A DNA stretch of 64,000 nucleotides, taken from positions 3,888,501 through 3,952,500 of the forward strand of contig NZ_CP123229.1 in assembly GCF_029855125.1 (NCBI RefSeq). Reading direction: 5' to 3'. The translations under genes and the position numbers were made by a program. The stretch is from Methylocapsa sp. D3K7 (lineage in GTDB: Bacteria > Pseudomonadota > Alphaproteobacteria > Rhizobiales > Beijerinckiaceae). Shown here in pieces: positions 52,645-61,769 of this stretch (positions are counted from its first letter, which is position 1; each line of letters begins with the position of its first letter). Under the pieces are notes generated by a model. That model searched no databases. It was not told the origin of the DNA and saw only the letters and a program-made list of their open reading frames with translations.

Positions 52645-53139
52645 CTACTGCCCGGTGGCCTGTCCTTGAGGCTTTTTAGCCGGCCGCCAGGAGTCGTAAA
52701 TCAGCAGCGCCACCCCGGAGACGATCGCGACATCGGCGAGATTGAAGACATACCAGGAGAAAGACCCCACGTGGAAATGATAAAAATCGGCGACAAACCC
52801 ATAGGTCAGCCGGTCATAGGCGTTGCCAAGCGCGCCGCCGACAATCAGCCCGAGGCCTAAGCCAGCGATTTTCGTCGCCGCGCGCCAGAGCCAAAAGCCG
52901 AGAAACGCCGTCGCCGCCAGGGTGACAACAAGCAGCAGCAGACGCTGGACTCCGTTCTGGGCGGGAAACAGCGAATAGGAAATACCGGGGTTCTTGGCAT
53001 AGATCACGTCAAAAAAGGGCGCGAGCCGGACCGGCTGGCGCGCTTCGATCCCGAAAACAAAGATAAGCCAGAGCTTATTCGCCTGATCGGCAATCAGCGT
53101 CGCGGCCAGCGCCAAAAGCCCGACGAGGCGCGGCCTCAT
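52645..53139 (-). CDS. lspA: Lipoprotein signal peptidase
   Basis: 164 residues from the ATG at 53139, which overlaps the ileS stop (ATGA); upstream in-frame Met codons lie inside ileS. Four membrane helices. The catalytic aspartates are D118 ([10 protein letters not shown]) and D136 (FNLADVAIV), matching D124 and D143 of the Pseudomonas enzyme, with GNAYDR before them. It removes signal peptides from diacylated prolipoproteins. ileS-lspA is a widespread pair. Confidence 0.95.
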   Translation of the reverse strand: MRPRLVGLLALAATLIADQANKLWLIFVFGIEARQPVRLAPFFDVIYAKNPGISYSLFPAQNGVQRLLLLVVTLAATAFLGFWLWRAATKIAGLGLGLIVGGALGNAYDRLTYGFVADFYHFHVGSFSWYVFNLADVAIVSGVALLIYDSWRPAKKPQGQATGQ

Positions 53140-56100
53140 GGCCATTGCCCCAAAGCCCGCAACTCCCGCAAGGCCTGCGCGTCGCGCGGGCTCACATCCG
53201 GAAATTCCGAATCGGTTCCGACAAGCGGCGAAATTTTCCAGGACCTCGCGCATTTTCTGCCCGAGGCGCTCTCCGGCACGCCGGCAACCCCCAAGACATC
53301 GTCAAGGCGGAAAGCGCCCACAGGTCCTTCGCCCGCCTCGATGGTGATGTCCGAGGTGATGCAGATTTCGGCAAAATCAACCGATTCGAGCAGCGCCTTC
53401 AAACCCGCATCGGCGACAAATACTTTTGGTGCGGCCTCGAGCGAGGAGCCGATACGTTTTTGCGCCCGCTCGATTTCCAAGGCGCCGGTGACGACGGAGC
53501 GGACACGGCGGATTTTGTCCCATTTTTCCGCGAGCACGTCATCGCGCCACGATGGCGGAATGTCCGGGAATCCTTCAAGGTGAACCGAAACCGCGCCGGG
53601 ATATCGCGCAAGCCACGCCTCTTCCGATGTGAAAGCTAGCACCGGCGCCAGCCACAACGTCACGCTGCGGAAAATCTGTTCGATCGCTTCAAGGCAGGCG
53701 CGGCGCTTCTCGCTCGAAGGCGGCTCGCAATACAGCGTATCCTTGCGAATATCGAAATAGAAGGCCGAGAGATCGGTGTTGAGGAAGGCCGTCAAACGCG
53801 CGACGACGCGTTTATAATCGAACTCCTCATAAGACTTCCGGATCTCGCCATCCAATTCCGCGAGCTTGTGCAGCATGAGTTTTTCAAGTTCGCCCATGGC
53901 CTCGACGCCAACCGTCGTGGCGGGGTCGTAATGGGCGAGCGAGCCGAGCATCCAGCGGATCGTGTTGCGGAGTTTCCGGTACGTTTCGACAAAGGTTTTT
54001 AGGATTTCGGGGCCGATGCGCAGATCGTCGGAATAATCCGAGGCCGCGACCCAAAGCCGCAATATATCGGCGCCGGAATCCTTGATGACGGTTTGCGGCG
54101 CCACGACATTGCCAAGCGATTTCGACATTTTCTGGCCCTTCTCGTCGAGAACGAAGCCATGCGTCAAAACCGCGTCGTAAGGCGCGCGCCCGCGCGTGCC
54201 GCAAGATTCCAGGAGCGAGGAATGGAACCAGCCGCGATGCTGGTCGGAGCCTTCCAGATACATGATTTCATCACGGCCGCCGTCGCGCCTGCGATGGATT
54301 CCCGCAAGGGCAGGGAAGTGTTTGGGATCGTCCAAAGTGAAGGCGTGGGTCGAGCCTGAATCGAACCAGACATCGAGCACGTCGTCGATTTTTTCGTAAT
54401 GTTCCGGATCATGTTCGGGGGAAAGAAAGCGCGCGGCGGCGCCGGGCGCGAACCAGGCATCGGCGCCTTCTTGCTCAAAAGCGCCGGCGATGCGCTGATT
54501 GACTTTCTCATCGACGAGAATTTTCTTTGTATCCTTATTGACGAAGATGGCAATTGGCACGCCCCAGGCGCGCTGGCGCGAGACCACCCAATCCGGCCGG
54601 TTGGCGATCATGCCGGTGATGCGATTCTCGCCTGTAGCGGGGAACCATTGGGTCCGGGCGATCTCGCTGAGGGCGATCTCGCGCAGGGTGAGTGCATTAC
54701 TTAAGGCACCCTTATCCTGAGGAGCGTGCGCAGCACGCGTCTCGAAGGGTTTGTCCATCGGCTTGTCGAGTGCGATGAACCATTGCGGCGTGTTACGAAA
54801 AATGACCGGCTTTTTCGAGCGCCAGGAATGCGGATATTGGTGTTTTAATTTTCCGCGCGCCACGAGATTGCCGGCTTCGATGAGCGCCTTGATGACGGCC
54901 TCGTTGGCGTCGCCCTTATTGCCCTTGTCATCGATGACGCGGCGCCCAGTGAACCCCGGTGCTTCCTCGGTGAAGAAGCCGTCGGCGTCGACGGTGTAGG
55001 GGATGCGCGTATCGATGCCGCGTGCGTCTAGCGCGGCTTTGTTGGCCATCCAAATGTCGAAGTCGTCACGGCCATGACTTGGGGCAGTATGGACGAAGCC
55101 CGTGCCCGTGTCGGCGGTGACGTGATCGCCATCGAGGAGAGGAACTACGAAACCATAGTCGGGGGACGTCGCGGCGAGGGGATGACTCACAAGGAGGCCG
55201 CGTAAGTCATTTGCCGGGACATCGCGCAAGCGCGTGAAGGACTCGACCTTACCTGCATTGAATACGTTTTCGGCGAGTGCGTCGGCAAGAATATAGCGTT
55301 TTCCCTTCCCCGCCCAATTTTGTTCTGGAGCAGCCGTCACTTCATAGAGACCGTAAGCGATTTTCGATGAAAAACTGATCGCGCGGTTGGCTGGGATCGT
55401 CCAAGGGGTCGTCGTCCAGATGACAACCGACGCAGTTATAAGCATGGCGACGGCCTCGTGCTCGCTAGCTACTAGCTTGGAGCTATTGATCGGAAACGCC
55501 ACATACACCGTATCGCTAATGTGGTCCTCATATTCCACTTCCGCCTCGGCGAGTGCCGTCTTTTCCACCACGCTCCACATCACCGGCTTCGAGCCGCGAT
55601 ACAGCGTCCCATTGCCCGCGAATTTCATGATCTCGCGGGCGATCTGTGCTTCGGCGGCAAAACTCATCGTCAGGTAGGGATGATCCCAGTCCCCGAGCAC
55701 GCCGAGCCGCTTGAACTCCTCCTTCTGCACCTCGACCCAATGCGCGGCGAAGGCACGGCATTCGTCGCGGAACTCGTTGACCGGCACGGAATCCTTGTTC
55801 TTGCCCTTGGCGCGATAATTTTCCTCGATCTTCCATTCGATCGGCAGACCATGGCAATCCCAGCCCGGCACATAGGTCGACTCCTTGCCGAGCATCCGCT
55901 GCGAGCGGGTCACGAGATCTTTCAAAATCTTATTCAGCGCGTGGCCGATGTGGATATTGCCATTGGCATAGGGCGGCCCGTCGTGCAGGACGAATTTCGG
56001 CTTGCCGCGCCCGGCCTCGGTGAGGCGCCGGTTCAATTCGATCTCGTGCCAGCGGGCGAGCAGTTCGGGTTCCTTTTTCGGCAAGCCGCCGCGCATCGGA

Positions 56101-56192
56101 AAATCTGTGCGGGGTAGAAAAAGGCTTTTGGAATAATCGGGAGGCGTTTGCGCCAGCGTTTCACTGTCGGCGCCGGGGGTCTGCTTGGTCAT
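53136..56192 (-). CDS. ileS: Isoleucyl-tRNA synthetase
   Basis: 1,018-residue class I synthetase. HIGH motif is HIGH at 81-84 (in [16 protein letters not shown]), the CP1 editing domain follows to about 470 ([17 protein letters not shown]), KMSKS is near 685 ([11 protein letters not shown]), and the anticodon-binding helical domain lies after 700. It is a little longer than usual, partly because a palindromic repeat at 54708-54750 adds about 15 residues ([14 protein letters not shown]) near residue 482, after the [10 protein letters not shown] block. The frame is kept, so the enzyme is presumably functional. It is coupled to lspA. Confidence 0.96.
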   Translation of the reverse strand: MTKQTPGADSETLAQTPPDYSKSLFLPRTDFPMRGGLPKKEPELLARWHEIELNRRLTEAGRGKPKFVLHDGPPYANGNIHIGHALNKILKDLVTRSQRMLGKESTYVPGWDCHGLPIEWKIEENYRAKGKNKDSVPVNEFRDECRAFAAHWVEVQKEEFKRLGVLGDWDHPYLTMSFAAEAQIAREIMKFAGNGTLYRGSKPVMWSVVEKTALAEAEVEYEDHISDTVYVAFPINSSKLVASEHEAVAMLITASVVIWTTTPWTIPANRAISFSSKIAYGLYEVTAAPEQNWAGKGKRYILADALAENVFNAGKVESFTRLRDVPANDLRGLLVSHPLAATSPDYGFVVPLLDGDHVTADTGTGFVHTAPSHGRDDFDIWMANKAALDARGIDTRIPYTVDADGFFTEEAPGFTGRRVIDDKGNKGDANEAVIKALIEAGNLVARGKLKHQYPHSWRSKKPVIFRNTPQWFIALDKPMDKPFETRAAHAPQDKGALSNALTLREIALSEIARTQWFPATGENRITGMIANRPDWVVSRQRAWGVPIAIFVNKDTKKILVDEKVNQRIAGAFEQEGADAWFAPGAAARFLSPEHDPEHYEKIDDVLDVWFDSGSTHAFTLDDPKHFPALAGIHRRRDGGRDEIMYLEGSDQHRGWFHSSLLESCGTRGRAPYDAVLTHGFVLDEKGQKMSKSLGNVVAPQTVIKDSGADILRLWVAASDYSDDLRIGPEILKTFVETYRKLRNTIRWMLGSLAHYDPATTVGVEAMGELEKLMLHKLAELDGEIRKSYEEFDYKRVVARLTAFLNTDLSAFYFDIRKDTLYCEPPSSEKRRACLEAIEQIFRSVTLWLAPVLAFTSEEAWLARYPGAVSVHLEGFPDIPPSWRDDVLAEKWDKIRRVRSVVTGALEIERAQKRIGSSLEAAPKVFVADAGLKALLESVDFAEICITSDITIEAGEGPVGAFRLDDVLGVAGVPESASGRKCARSWKISPLVGTDSEFPDVSPRDAQALRELRALGQWP
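54708..54750. repeat. 43-bp palindromic element inserted in frame in ileS
   Basis: Outer arms ACCCTT (54708-54713) and AAGGGT (54745-54750) and inner arms GCGTGC (54724-54729) and GCACGC (54733-54738) surround a GCA loop, with CCTGAGGAGC and GTCTCGAAGG between. This CCTGAGGAGC...GTCTCGAAGG layout is a known intergenic palindrome of Hyphomicrobiales. Here it is read through as part of IleS. Confidence 0.72.
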
Positions 56193-56547
56193 GCTGTTTC
56201 AGGCCTGCTTGCGCGGAACATCGCGCCGTTGGATTTACAAAACACAAGTTCCCGGCCGGACAATGCGGGCCGGGCCCCTAATTCGGAGCAAAAGCAGGTC
56301 GAGGATCGTGGCCATGAGCGTCTTCTAACAACGAAAACGCGGGGAAGAAAGCATTTTGGGCCGTGTCTATCTCAAGCTGAACAGCAAACGGCTGGCCGGA
56401 AAGTTGCGGATAAGCCAGGCATGGCCGGAGCCAAGTGTTGATTTTCCCCGCCCGAGGCGGCTCTCTCATTGGGCGTTTCCCCGCGCTTTGCTCCAGTTCG
56501 AGGCAATTTGCCTGTGAAATCCTAACGGCGTCCTAGGTGAACCGTCC
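56193..56547. other. Divergent intergenic region between ileS and mutL
   Basis: 355 bp. GGCCGG and its partner near 56250-56275 could form a small hairpin. There is no T-box-like leader, small ORF or RNA gene that I can support. It must hold the promoters of ileS and mutL. Confidence 0.6.
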
Positions 56548-58362
56548 ATGCCCGTCCGCCGTCTCGATCCCGTGCTTGTCGATCGCATCGCGGCAGGCGA
56601 AGTCGTCGAGCGGCCGGCCGCCGCCGTCAAGGAGCTCGTCGAAAACGCGCTCGACGCGGGCGCGACCCGCATCGAGATTGCCATCGAAGCGGGCGGACGG
56701 CGTCTGATCCGCGTCATCGACAATGGCAGCGGCATGGAACGTCAAGACCTTGAGCTTGCCGTCGAGCGCCATGCAACCTCGAAACTGCCCGACAGCGATC
56801 TCACCCAAATCGCGACGCTTGGTTTTCGTGGCGAGGCCTTGCCGTCGATCGGCTCCGTCGCGACGCTCGATATTTGTTCGCGGGTGGACGGCGCGCCGCA
56901 TGGGTTTTCGATCCACGTCGATCAAGGCACGAAACACAAGCTTGCACCCTGCGGCGATCCGCCCGGGACAAAAGTCGAGGTCCGCGATCTCTTCGCCGCC
57001 ACCCCCGCGCGGCTCAAATTCCTCAAAGGCGACCGCGCGGAGGCGCGGGCCTGTGCCGACATCGTGCAGCGCCTCGCGATGGCCCATCCTCACACGCGCT
57101 TCACCTTTTCAGGAACAGAGACGGCGAGCTTTGATCTTGCCGCTGACGGCAATCGCGAAACCGCCCTGCTGACGCGACTCGCCAATATTTTAGGCGAAGA
57201 CTTCCGCGCCAACGCGCTGCCCATCGAAGCCGCGCGGGAAAATTTCCGGCTCGATGGCTATGCTGGCTTGCCGACCTGGCACAAAGCCAATGCGCAGGCG
57301 CAATATCTGTTCGTCAATGGGCGGCCGGTCCGCGACAAGCTGCTGATTGGCGCGGTGCGCGCCGCCTATATGGATTATTTGCCGCCGGGGCGGCATCCGG
57401 CGCTGGTCCTGTTCCTCAACTGCGAGCCGCGCGAGGTCGATGTCAATGTGCATCCGGCGAAAGCCGAGGTGCGCTTTCGCGACTCGGGCCTCATTCGCGG
57501 CCTGATCATCGGCGCCTTGAAGCAGAGTTTGCAGGCGGCGCTCCACCGGGCGACACCCGCGCATGGCGCAGCGGCGCTCGACTCTTTCGCACGGCGGCCA
57601 AGTTTTGCGAGCCCGGCTCCCGCTCGGCCCGCAGCCGGCTGGGATTGGCGGCAATCTCCCGCCTATCCGGGGTTTTCCGAGAGCGGCCCGGCAGCCTTCG
57701 GCGATCTTGCGCTCATCGGCGAAGCGATCACCGCCGACACCAGTGCTCATGCGCAGGCGCCCGCGCAAGAAGATATTGAAGCGCCGCTCGGCGCCGCGCG
57801 GGCACAGATCCACGACAATTACATCATCGCCCAGACCCGCGATGGCATCATTATCGTCGATCAGCATGCCGCGCATGAGCGTCTTGTGTATGAAGCTTTG
57901 AAGGCCGCGCGGTCGGACAAACAAGTGCCGCGCCAGGCGCTGCTGATTCCGGTGATCGTGGAGATGGAACAGGCGGATGTTGAGCGCCTCGAGGATGCTA
58001 GCCCGCTGCTGCAAGAATTGGGACTTTACGTCGAGGCGTTTGGGCCCGGCGCGGTCGCGGTTCATGAAATGCCCGCCGTATTGAAAAGCGGTGATGCGCA
58101 AGCGCTCGTGCGCGATCTTGCCGCCGCGCTTCGCGAGGATGAGCGCGCCGCGGTGCCGCTAGAACGGCGGCTCGATCATGTGCTGGCAACGATGTCCTGC
58201 CACCATTCGGTGCGCTCCGGCCGCCGTCTCAGCGGCGATGAAATGAACGCGCTGTTGCGGCAGATGGAGCGCACACCCGGCAGCGGCCAATGCAATCATG
58301 GGCGGCCGACCTATATCGAACTGAAGCTTTCTGATATCGAGAAATTGTTCGGTCGGCGGTAG
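56548..58362 (+). CDS. mutL: DNA mismatch repair protein MutL
   Basis: 604 residues. The N-terminal GHKL ATPase has the Glu-Asn boxes in RIAAGEVVERPAAAVKELVE and NALDAG, and FRGEALPSIGSVATL. A Pro/Ala-rich linker spans about 330-415. The C-terminal domain holds DQHAAHERLVYE starting at D438, an intact DQHA(X)2E(X)4E endonuclease motif, plus GQCNHGRPTY near the end. It should therefore nick DNA itself in methyl-independent mismatch repair, as in bacteria without MutH. It is convergent with the carbonic anhydrase gene, 12 bases apart. Confidence 0.96.
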   Translation: MPVRRLDPVLVDRIAAGEVVERPAAAVKELVENALDAGATRIEIAIEAGGRRLIRVIDNGSGMERQDLELAVERHATSKLPDSDLTQIATLGFRGEALPSIGSVATLDICSRVDGAPHGFSIHVDQGTKHKLAPCGDPPGTKVEVRDLFAATPARLKFLKGDRAEARACADIVQRLAMAHPHTRFTFSGTETASFDLAADGNRETALLTRLANILGEDFRANALPIEAARENFRLDGYAGLPTWHKANAQAQYLFVNGRPVRDKLLIGAVRAAYMDYLPPGRHPALVLFLNCEPREVDVNVHPAKAEVRFRDSGLIRGLIIGALKQSLQAALHRATPAHGAAALDSFARRPSFASPAPARPAAGWDWRQSPAYPGFSESGPAAFGDLALIGEAITADTSAHAQAPAQEDIEAPLGAARAQIHDNYIIAQTRDGIIIVDQHAAHERLVYEALKAARSDKQVPRQALLIPVIVEMEQADVERLEDASPLLQELGLYVEAFGPGAVAVHEMPAVLKSGDAQALVRDLAAALREDERAAVPLERRLDHVLATMSCHHSVRSGRRLSGDEMNALLRQMERTPGSGQCNHGRPTYIELKLSDIEKLFGRR

Positions 58363-58374
58363 CGGGCCGGTGGC

Positions 58375-59115
58375 TCAAGCCAGCAAACTGATTTTTCCGT
58401 TGGCGAGATCGTAAACGCCGCCAGCGATTTTCACCTTGCCGCTGTCCGCGAAACTCGCGAGCAAGGGCTGCGCGGTTTCGAGTTGCTTCACGGTGAGCAC
58501 GACATTTTCCGCGATCGCTGCCGCGAGAAGATCCTTTGGCGATTTGGCTTTCGCGGCTTCGACCGCTGGTTTGAGGGATTGGACCAGCTCTGGCAAATGT
58601 CCCGGCAGGACGGCATTGTCTTCGACGACTTTGATGGCCGCGCTGACCGCGCCGCAATTGGAATGTCCAAGCACCAGAACCAATGGGACGCCCAAAAACT
58701 TCACCGCATATTCGAGACTGGCGAGGCCGTCGTCATTGGCAAAATTGCCGGCGATCCGCACGACGAACAGATCGCCGGGCCCTTGGTCGAAGGCAAACTC
58801 CGGCGCGACGCGCGAATCCGCGCAGCTCAGGATCGCGGCGATGGGATATTGCGATGTCGTCCGCTCGACCCGCCCGGCGGAAAAATTCCTGTGAGTCGGC
58901 TTATTGGCGACATAGCGGGCATTGCCCTCCATGATGCGGCGCAGTGCCGCGTCGCCGCCGATCGCATTGGGCTTCGGCTTCCCGCTGTCTGCTTCCTTTG
59001 CGTTCGCGGCCCCAAAAGCCGACAAGGCGACAAAACCCGCTGCGGTTCTGAGGGCTCCGCGCCTTGTAAAGCCATGATCACAGTGAGGAGAAAAGCACAT
59101 TTTGAAACCTCCCAA
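58375..59115 (-). CDS. Beta-carbonic anhydrase, exported
   Basis: 246 residues (a start at residue 6, MCFSPHC, is equally possible). Zinc ligands C98, H151 and C154 with the D100-R102 dyad (CADSRVAPE and GHSNCGAV) are all present, so the type I active site is complete. Residues 16-39 (FTRRGALRTAAGFVALSAFG, then AANA) look like a twin-arginine or Sec leader, so the enzyme would act in the periplasm. It interconverts CO2 and bicarbonate. Exported beta-type enzymes are less common than the cytoplasmic ones and could aid CO2 or bicarbonate supply. Confidence 0.92.
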   Translation of the reverse strand: MGGFKMCFSPHCDHGFTRRGALRTAAGFVALSAFGAANAKEADSGKPKPNAIGGDAALRRIMEGNARYVANKPTHRNFSAGRVERTTSQYPIAAILSCADSRVAPEFAFDQGPGDLFVVRIAGNFANDDGLASLEYAVKFLGVPLVLVLGHSNCGAVSAAIKVVEDNAVLPGHLPELVQSLKPAVEAAKAKSPKDLLAAAIAENVVLTVKQLETAQPLLASFADSGKVKIAGGVYDLANGKISLLA

Positions 59116-59230
59116 GCAGCTTCCGGTCTTGCCCGTTCAGGGCCGGATAATCCATTTATAATCATATCCGTGATGATTCGCTCAATTTATAACTTTCTCA
59201 ACGCGGCGCTCCGGAGTATCGATCGCCGCC

Positions 59231-60508
59231 ATGAATATTCTTCTGATCGGGTCCGGCGGCCGAGAACATGCCATCGCCATCGCGCTTGCGAAAAGCCCGC
59301 TGCTCGAAACGCTGTTTGCCGCCCCAGGCAATCCTGGCATGGAAGGGCTCGCGCGGTTTGTATCCCTCGATGTGGCAGACCATCAAGCTGTCGCCGCCTT
59401 CTGCAAAGAAAATAGGGTTGATCTTGTCGTGGTTGGTCCCGAGGCGCCGCTTGTTGCTGGTCTCGTCGATGATCTGACGGCGGCTGGGATCAGGGCTTTC
59501 GGCCCCAGCAAGGCGGCCGCCCGGCTCGAGGGTTCCAAATCCTTTACCAAGGCGTTTTGTGCCCGCCACGCGATTCCCACCGCGGCCTATGCGTGCTTCA
59601 CCGATGCCGCATCCGCGAGCGCCTATGTGCGCGCCAAAGGCGCGCCGATCGTGATCAAGGCGGATGGGCTGGCGGCGGGGAAGGGCGTTACCGTGGCCAT
59701 GAGTCTTGCTGAGGCGGAAGCCGCGATCGAAACACTTTTTTCAAGCGGCCTTGGCGAGTCAGGGATCGTCATCGAGGAATTCCTCGAAGGCGAGGAGGTC
59801 TCGTTTTTTGCGCTCTGCGACGGCACGCATGCGGTGAGCTTTGCCTCGGCCCAGGATCATAAGCGCGTCGGCGAGGGCGAAAGCGGACCCAACACCGGCG
59901 GCATGGGCGCCTATTCGCCGGCACCCGTCATGGATGCGCAGATGAGCGAGCGCGTGATGCGGGAGATCATTACGCCGACGCTTCATGGAATGGCAGCGGC
60001 GGGAGCACCTTTCAAAGGTGTTCTCTTTGCCGGTCTGATGATCTGCGCCGAGGGACCAAAGCTCATCGAATACAATGTGCGCTTCGGTGATCCGGAAACC
60101 CAAGCCATCTTGCCGCGTCTCGAAGAAGATCTTCTCCCCCTCATGCTGGCTTGCGCCGACGGGTGCCTGCTGGAGCGGCCCGCACGCCTGTCGCCCTTGA
60201 CCACGCTGACCGTCGTGCTTGCCGCCAAAGGCTATCCGGGCGCTCCGCTCCGGGGGAGTGAAATTCTTGGACTCGAAGAGGCCGAAGCCATGCCCTTTGT
60301 TGCGATCACTCATGCCGGGACGAAGCGCGATGGGCAAAGACTCATCGCCGATGGCGGCCGCGTCCTCAATGTCACGGCGGCCGGCGCCGATGTGACGGAA
60401 GCGCGCGCTAGAGCCTATGCGGCAATTGCCATGATCGACTGGCCGGGTGGTTTCTATCGCCGCGATATTGGCTGGCGTGCTTTGAAATTTGCTTTGAAGA
60501 GCGTTTGA
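59231..60508 (+). CDS. purD: Phosphoribosylamine-glycine ligase
   Basis: 425 residues, ATP-grasp enzyme joining glycine to phosphoribosylamine in purine synthesis. The N-terminal [29 protein letters not shown], and the ATP-grasp core ([54 protein letters not shown]) are all present, with [19 protein letters not shown] for metal binding. Length and start are normal. Monocistronic; divergent from the carbonic anhydrase. Confidence 0.97.
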   Translation: MNILLIGSGGREHAIAIALAKSPLLETLFAAPGNPGMEGLARFVSLDVADHQAVAAFCKENRVDLVVVGPEAPLVAGLVDDLTAAGIRAFGPSKAAARLEGSKSFTKAFCARHAIPTAAYACFTDAASASAYVRAKGAPIVIKADGLAAGKGVTVAMSLAEAEAAIETLFSSGLGESGIVIEEFLEGEEVSFFALCDGTHAVSFASAQDHKRVGEGESGPNTGGMGAYSPAPVMDAQMSERVMREIITPTLHGMAAAGAPFKGVLFAGLMICAEGPKLIEYNVRFGDPETQAILPRLEEDLLPLMLACADGCLLERPARLSPLTTLTVVLAAKGYPGAPLRGSEILGLEEAEAMPFVAITHAGTKRDGQRLIADGGRVLNVTAAGADVTEARARAYAAIAMIDWPGGFYRRDIGWRALKFALKSV

Positions 60509-60582
60509 AACTTTTTGGCCTGGGCTTCCGTAAAGATCAGCATACCGGACATTGAAGCCGGTGAGCTTGAAAGGAACCGATC

Positions 60583-61140
60583 ATGAAGTTCAATCGCAAA
60601 ATGCTTGCCGCCAGCGCGTTGCTGGTTGGCGCGAGCCTCTCCGGCGTCGCCTCCGCTGAGATCACCAAGATGGTTGGCGGCGCGGCCATGTATCCGAGCA
60701 AAAACATCATCCAGAACGCCGTCAATTCCAAGGACAACACGACGCTGGTCGCGGCTGTGAAGGCGGCGGGTCTCGTCGATACGTTGCAAGGCGCTGGACC
60801 CTTTACGGTCTTCGCGCCGACAAATGCGGCCTTCGCCCAGCTTCCCTCGGGCACGGTCGATAGTTTGCTGAAGCCAGAGAACAAAGGCCAACTCGCGACT
60901 GTGCTGACCTATCACGTTCTGCCGGGCCATCTCACCACGGCTGATTTGAAAAATGCGGTGAAGGACGGTGGCGGCCAGGCGACCTTCACCACTGTTCAGG
61001 GTGAGCCACTGACGATCACGGAGAAGGGCAGGGCCCTCGACATCACCGATTCGAAGGGCCGCACCGCGCGCATCACGATCGCCGATGTTCTGCAATCGAA
61101 CGGTGTCATTCATGTCATCAACAAAGTGCTGATGCCCTGA
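60583..61140 (+). CDS. Secreted fasciclin-domain (FAS1) protein
   Basis: 185 residues. A signal peptide (1-25, ending VASAEI) is followed by a single FAS1 domain at about 45-180 with the H1 box GPFTVFAPTNAAFAQLPSGT and YHVLPGHLTTADL, and the closing IADVLQSNGVIHVINKVLMP. FAS1 domains mediate adhesion in other organisms; in bacteria the role of small secreted ones is poorly known. A GGAA-rich ribosome site precedes the ATG. It ends before a strong hairpin. Confidence 0.92.
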   Translation: MKFNRKMLAASALLVGASLSGVASAEITKMVGGAAMYPSKNIIQNAVNSKDNTTLVAAVKAAGLVDTLQGAGPFTVFAPTNAAFAQLPSGTVDSLLKPENKGQLATVLTYHVLPGHLTTADLKNAVKDGGGQATFTTVQGEPLTITEKGRALDITDSKGRTARITIADVLQSNGVIHVINKVLMP

Positions 61141-61171
61141 ACATTTTGACGCGAATGAAACATATAAGAAC

Positions 61172-61205
61172 AACACCATGGGCGACGCGACGCGCCCGTG
61201 GTGTT
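61172..61205. terminator. Bidirectional terminator between the FAS1 gene and rsmD
   Basis: AACACCATGGGCG (61172-61184) pairs with CGCCCGTGGTGTT (61193-61205), 12 of 13 with one G-T, around an 8-base loop. It lies between convergent genes, overlapping the rsmD stop. Confidence 0.65.
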
Positions 61206-61758
61206 AAAGGGATGAAGCGAACACAAGTTGCGTGTCGCCGAAGAGCCGTCTTTCGTGCGCGACAAAACCTTCCGGCATATCTATCCCGGCCTCTGCGGCT
61301 TCCTCGATCACCAAAAGTGCGTCCTGGCTTAGCCAGCCTCCATCGCGCAAAGCTTTGAGTGATGGAGGAACGAAGCCCTTGCCATAGGGAGGGTCGAGAA
61401 AGACGAGGTCGAATCTCTCGGGCTCCGGTGCCGCGCCAAGCTTTCGCGCATCGCGGTGGAAAATGCGGGTGCTCTCCCCCAGTCCGAGCGCCTTGGCGTT
61501 GGCGCGAACAATCGCGCAGGCCGCCGAACTCGCCTCCACGAAGTGAGTGAAACGCGCGCCGCGCGATAAAGCCTCGATCCCCAAAGCGCCCGTTCCCGCA
61601 AACATATCCAATATGCGTGCATCTTCGACTGGGTTGTCATAGGAATGCGCGAGAATGTTGAAGAGCGTCTCCCGCAAACGGTCGGATGTCGGCCGGATTG
61701 CGGTTGATCCCGGCCCTTGCAATATCCGGCCCTTCAATCTGCCGCCGACAATCCGCAT
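61204..61758 (-). CDS. rsmD: 16S rRNA (guanine966-N2)-methyltransferase
   Basis: 184 residues. RLKGRILQGPG and RPTSDRLRETLFNIL are the N-terminal signatures, LDMFAGTGALGIEALSRGA the AdoMet loop, and DLVFLDPPYGKG the catalytic DPPY motif. It methylates G966 of 16S rRNA in assembled 30S subunits. It is 11 bases downstream of the pseudouridine synthase gene on the same strand, a usual pair in this order. Confidence 0.95.
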   Translation of the reverse strand: MRIVGGRLKGRILQGPGSTAIRPTSDRLRETLFNILAHSYDNPVEDARILDMFAGTGALGIEALSRGARFTHFVEASSAACAIVRANAKALGLGESTRIFHRDARKLGAAPEPERFDLVFLDPPYGKGFVPPSLKALRDGGWLSQDALLVIEEAAEAGIDMPEGFVAHERRLFGDTQLVFASSL

Positions 61759-61769
61759 GGGGGACTCAA

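Noticed and set aside
56193..56547. T-box or other tRNA-sensing leader upstream of ileS
   Set aside because: No T-box sequence or antiterminator fold; such leaders are not expected for ileS in proteobacteria.
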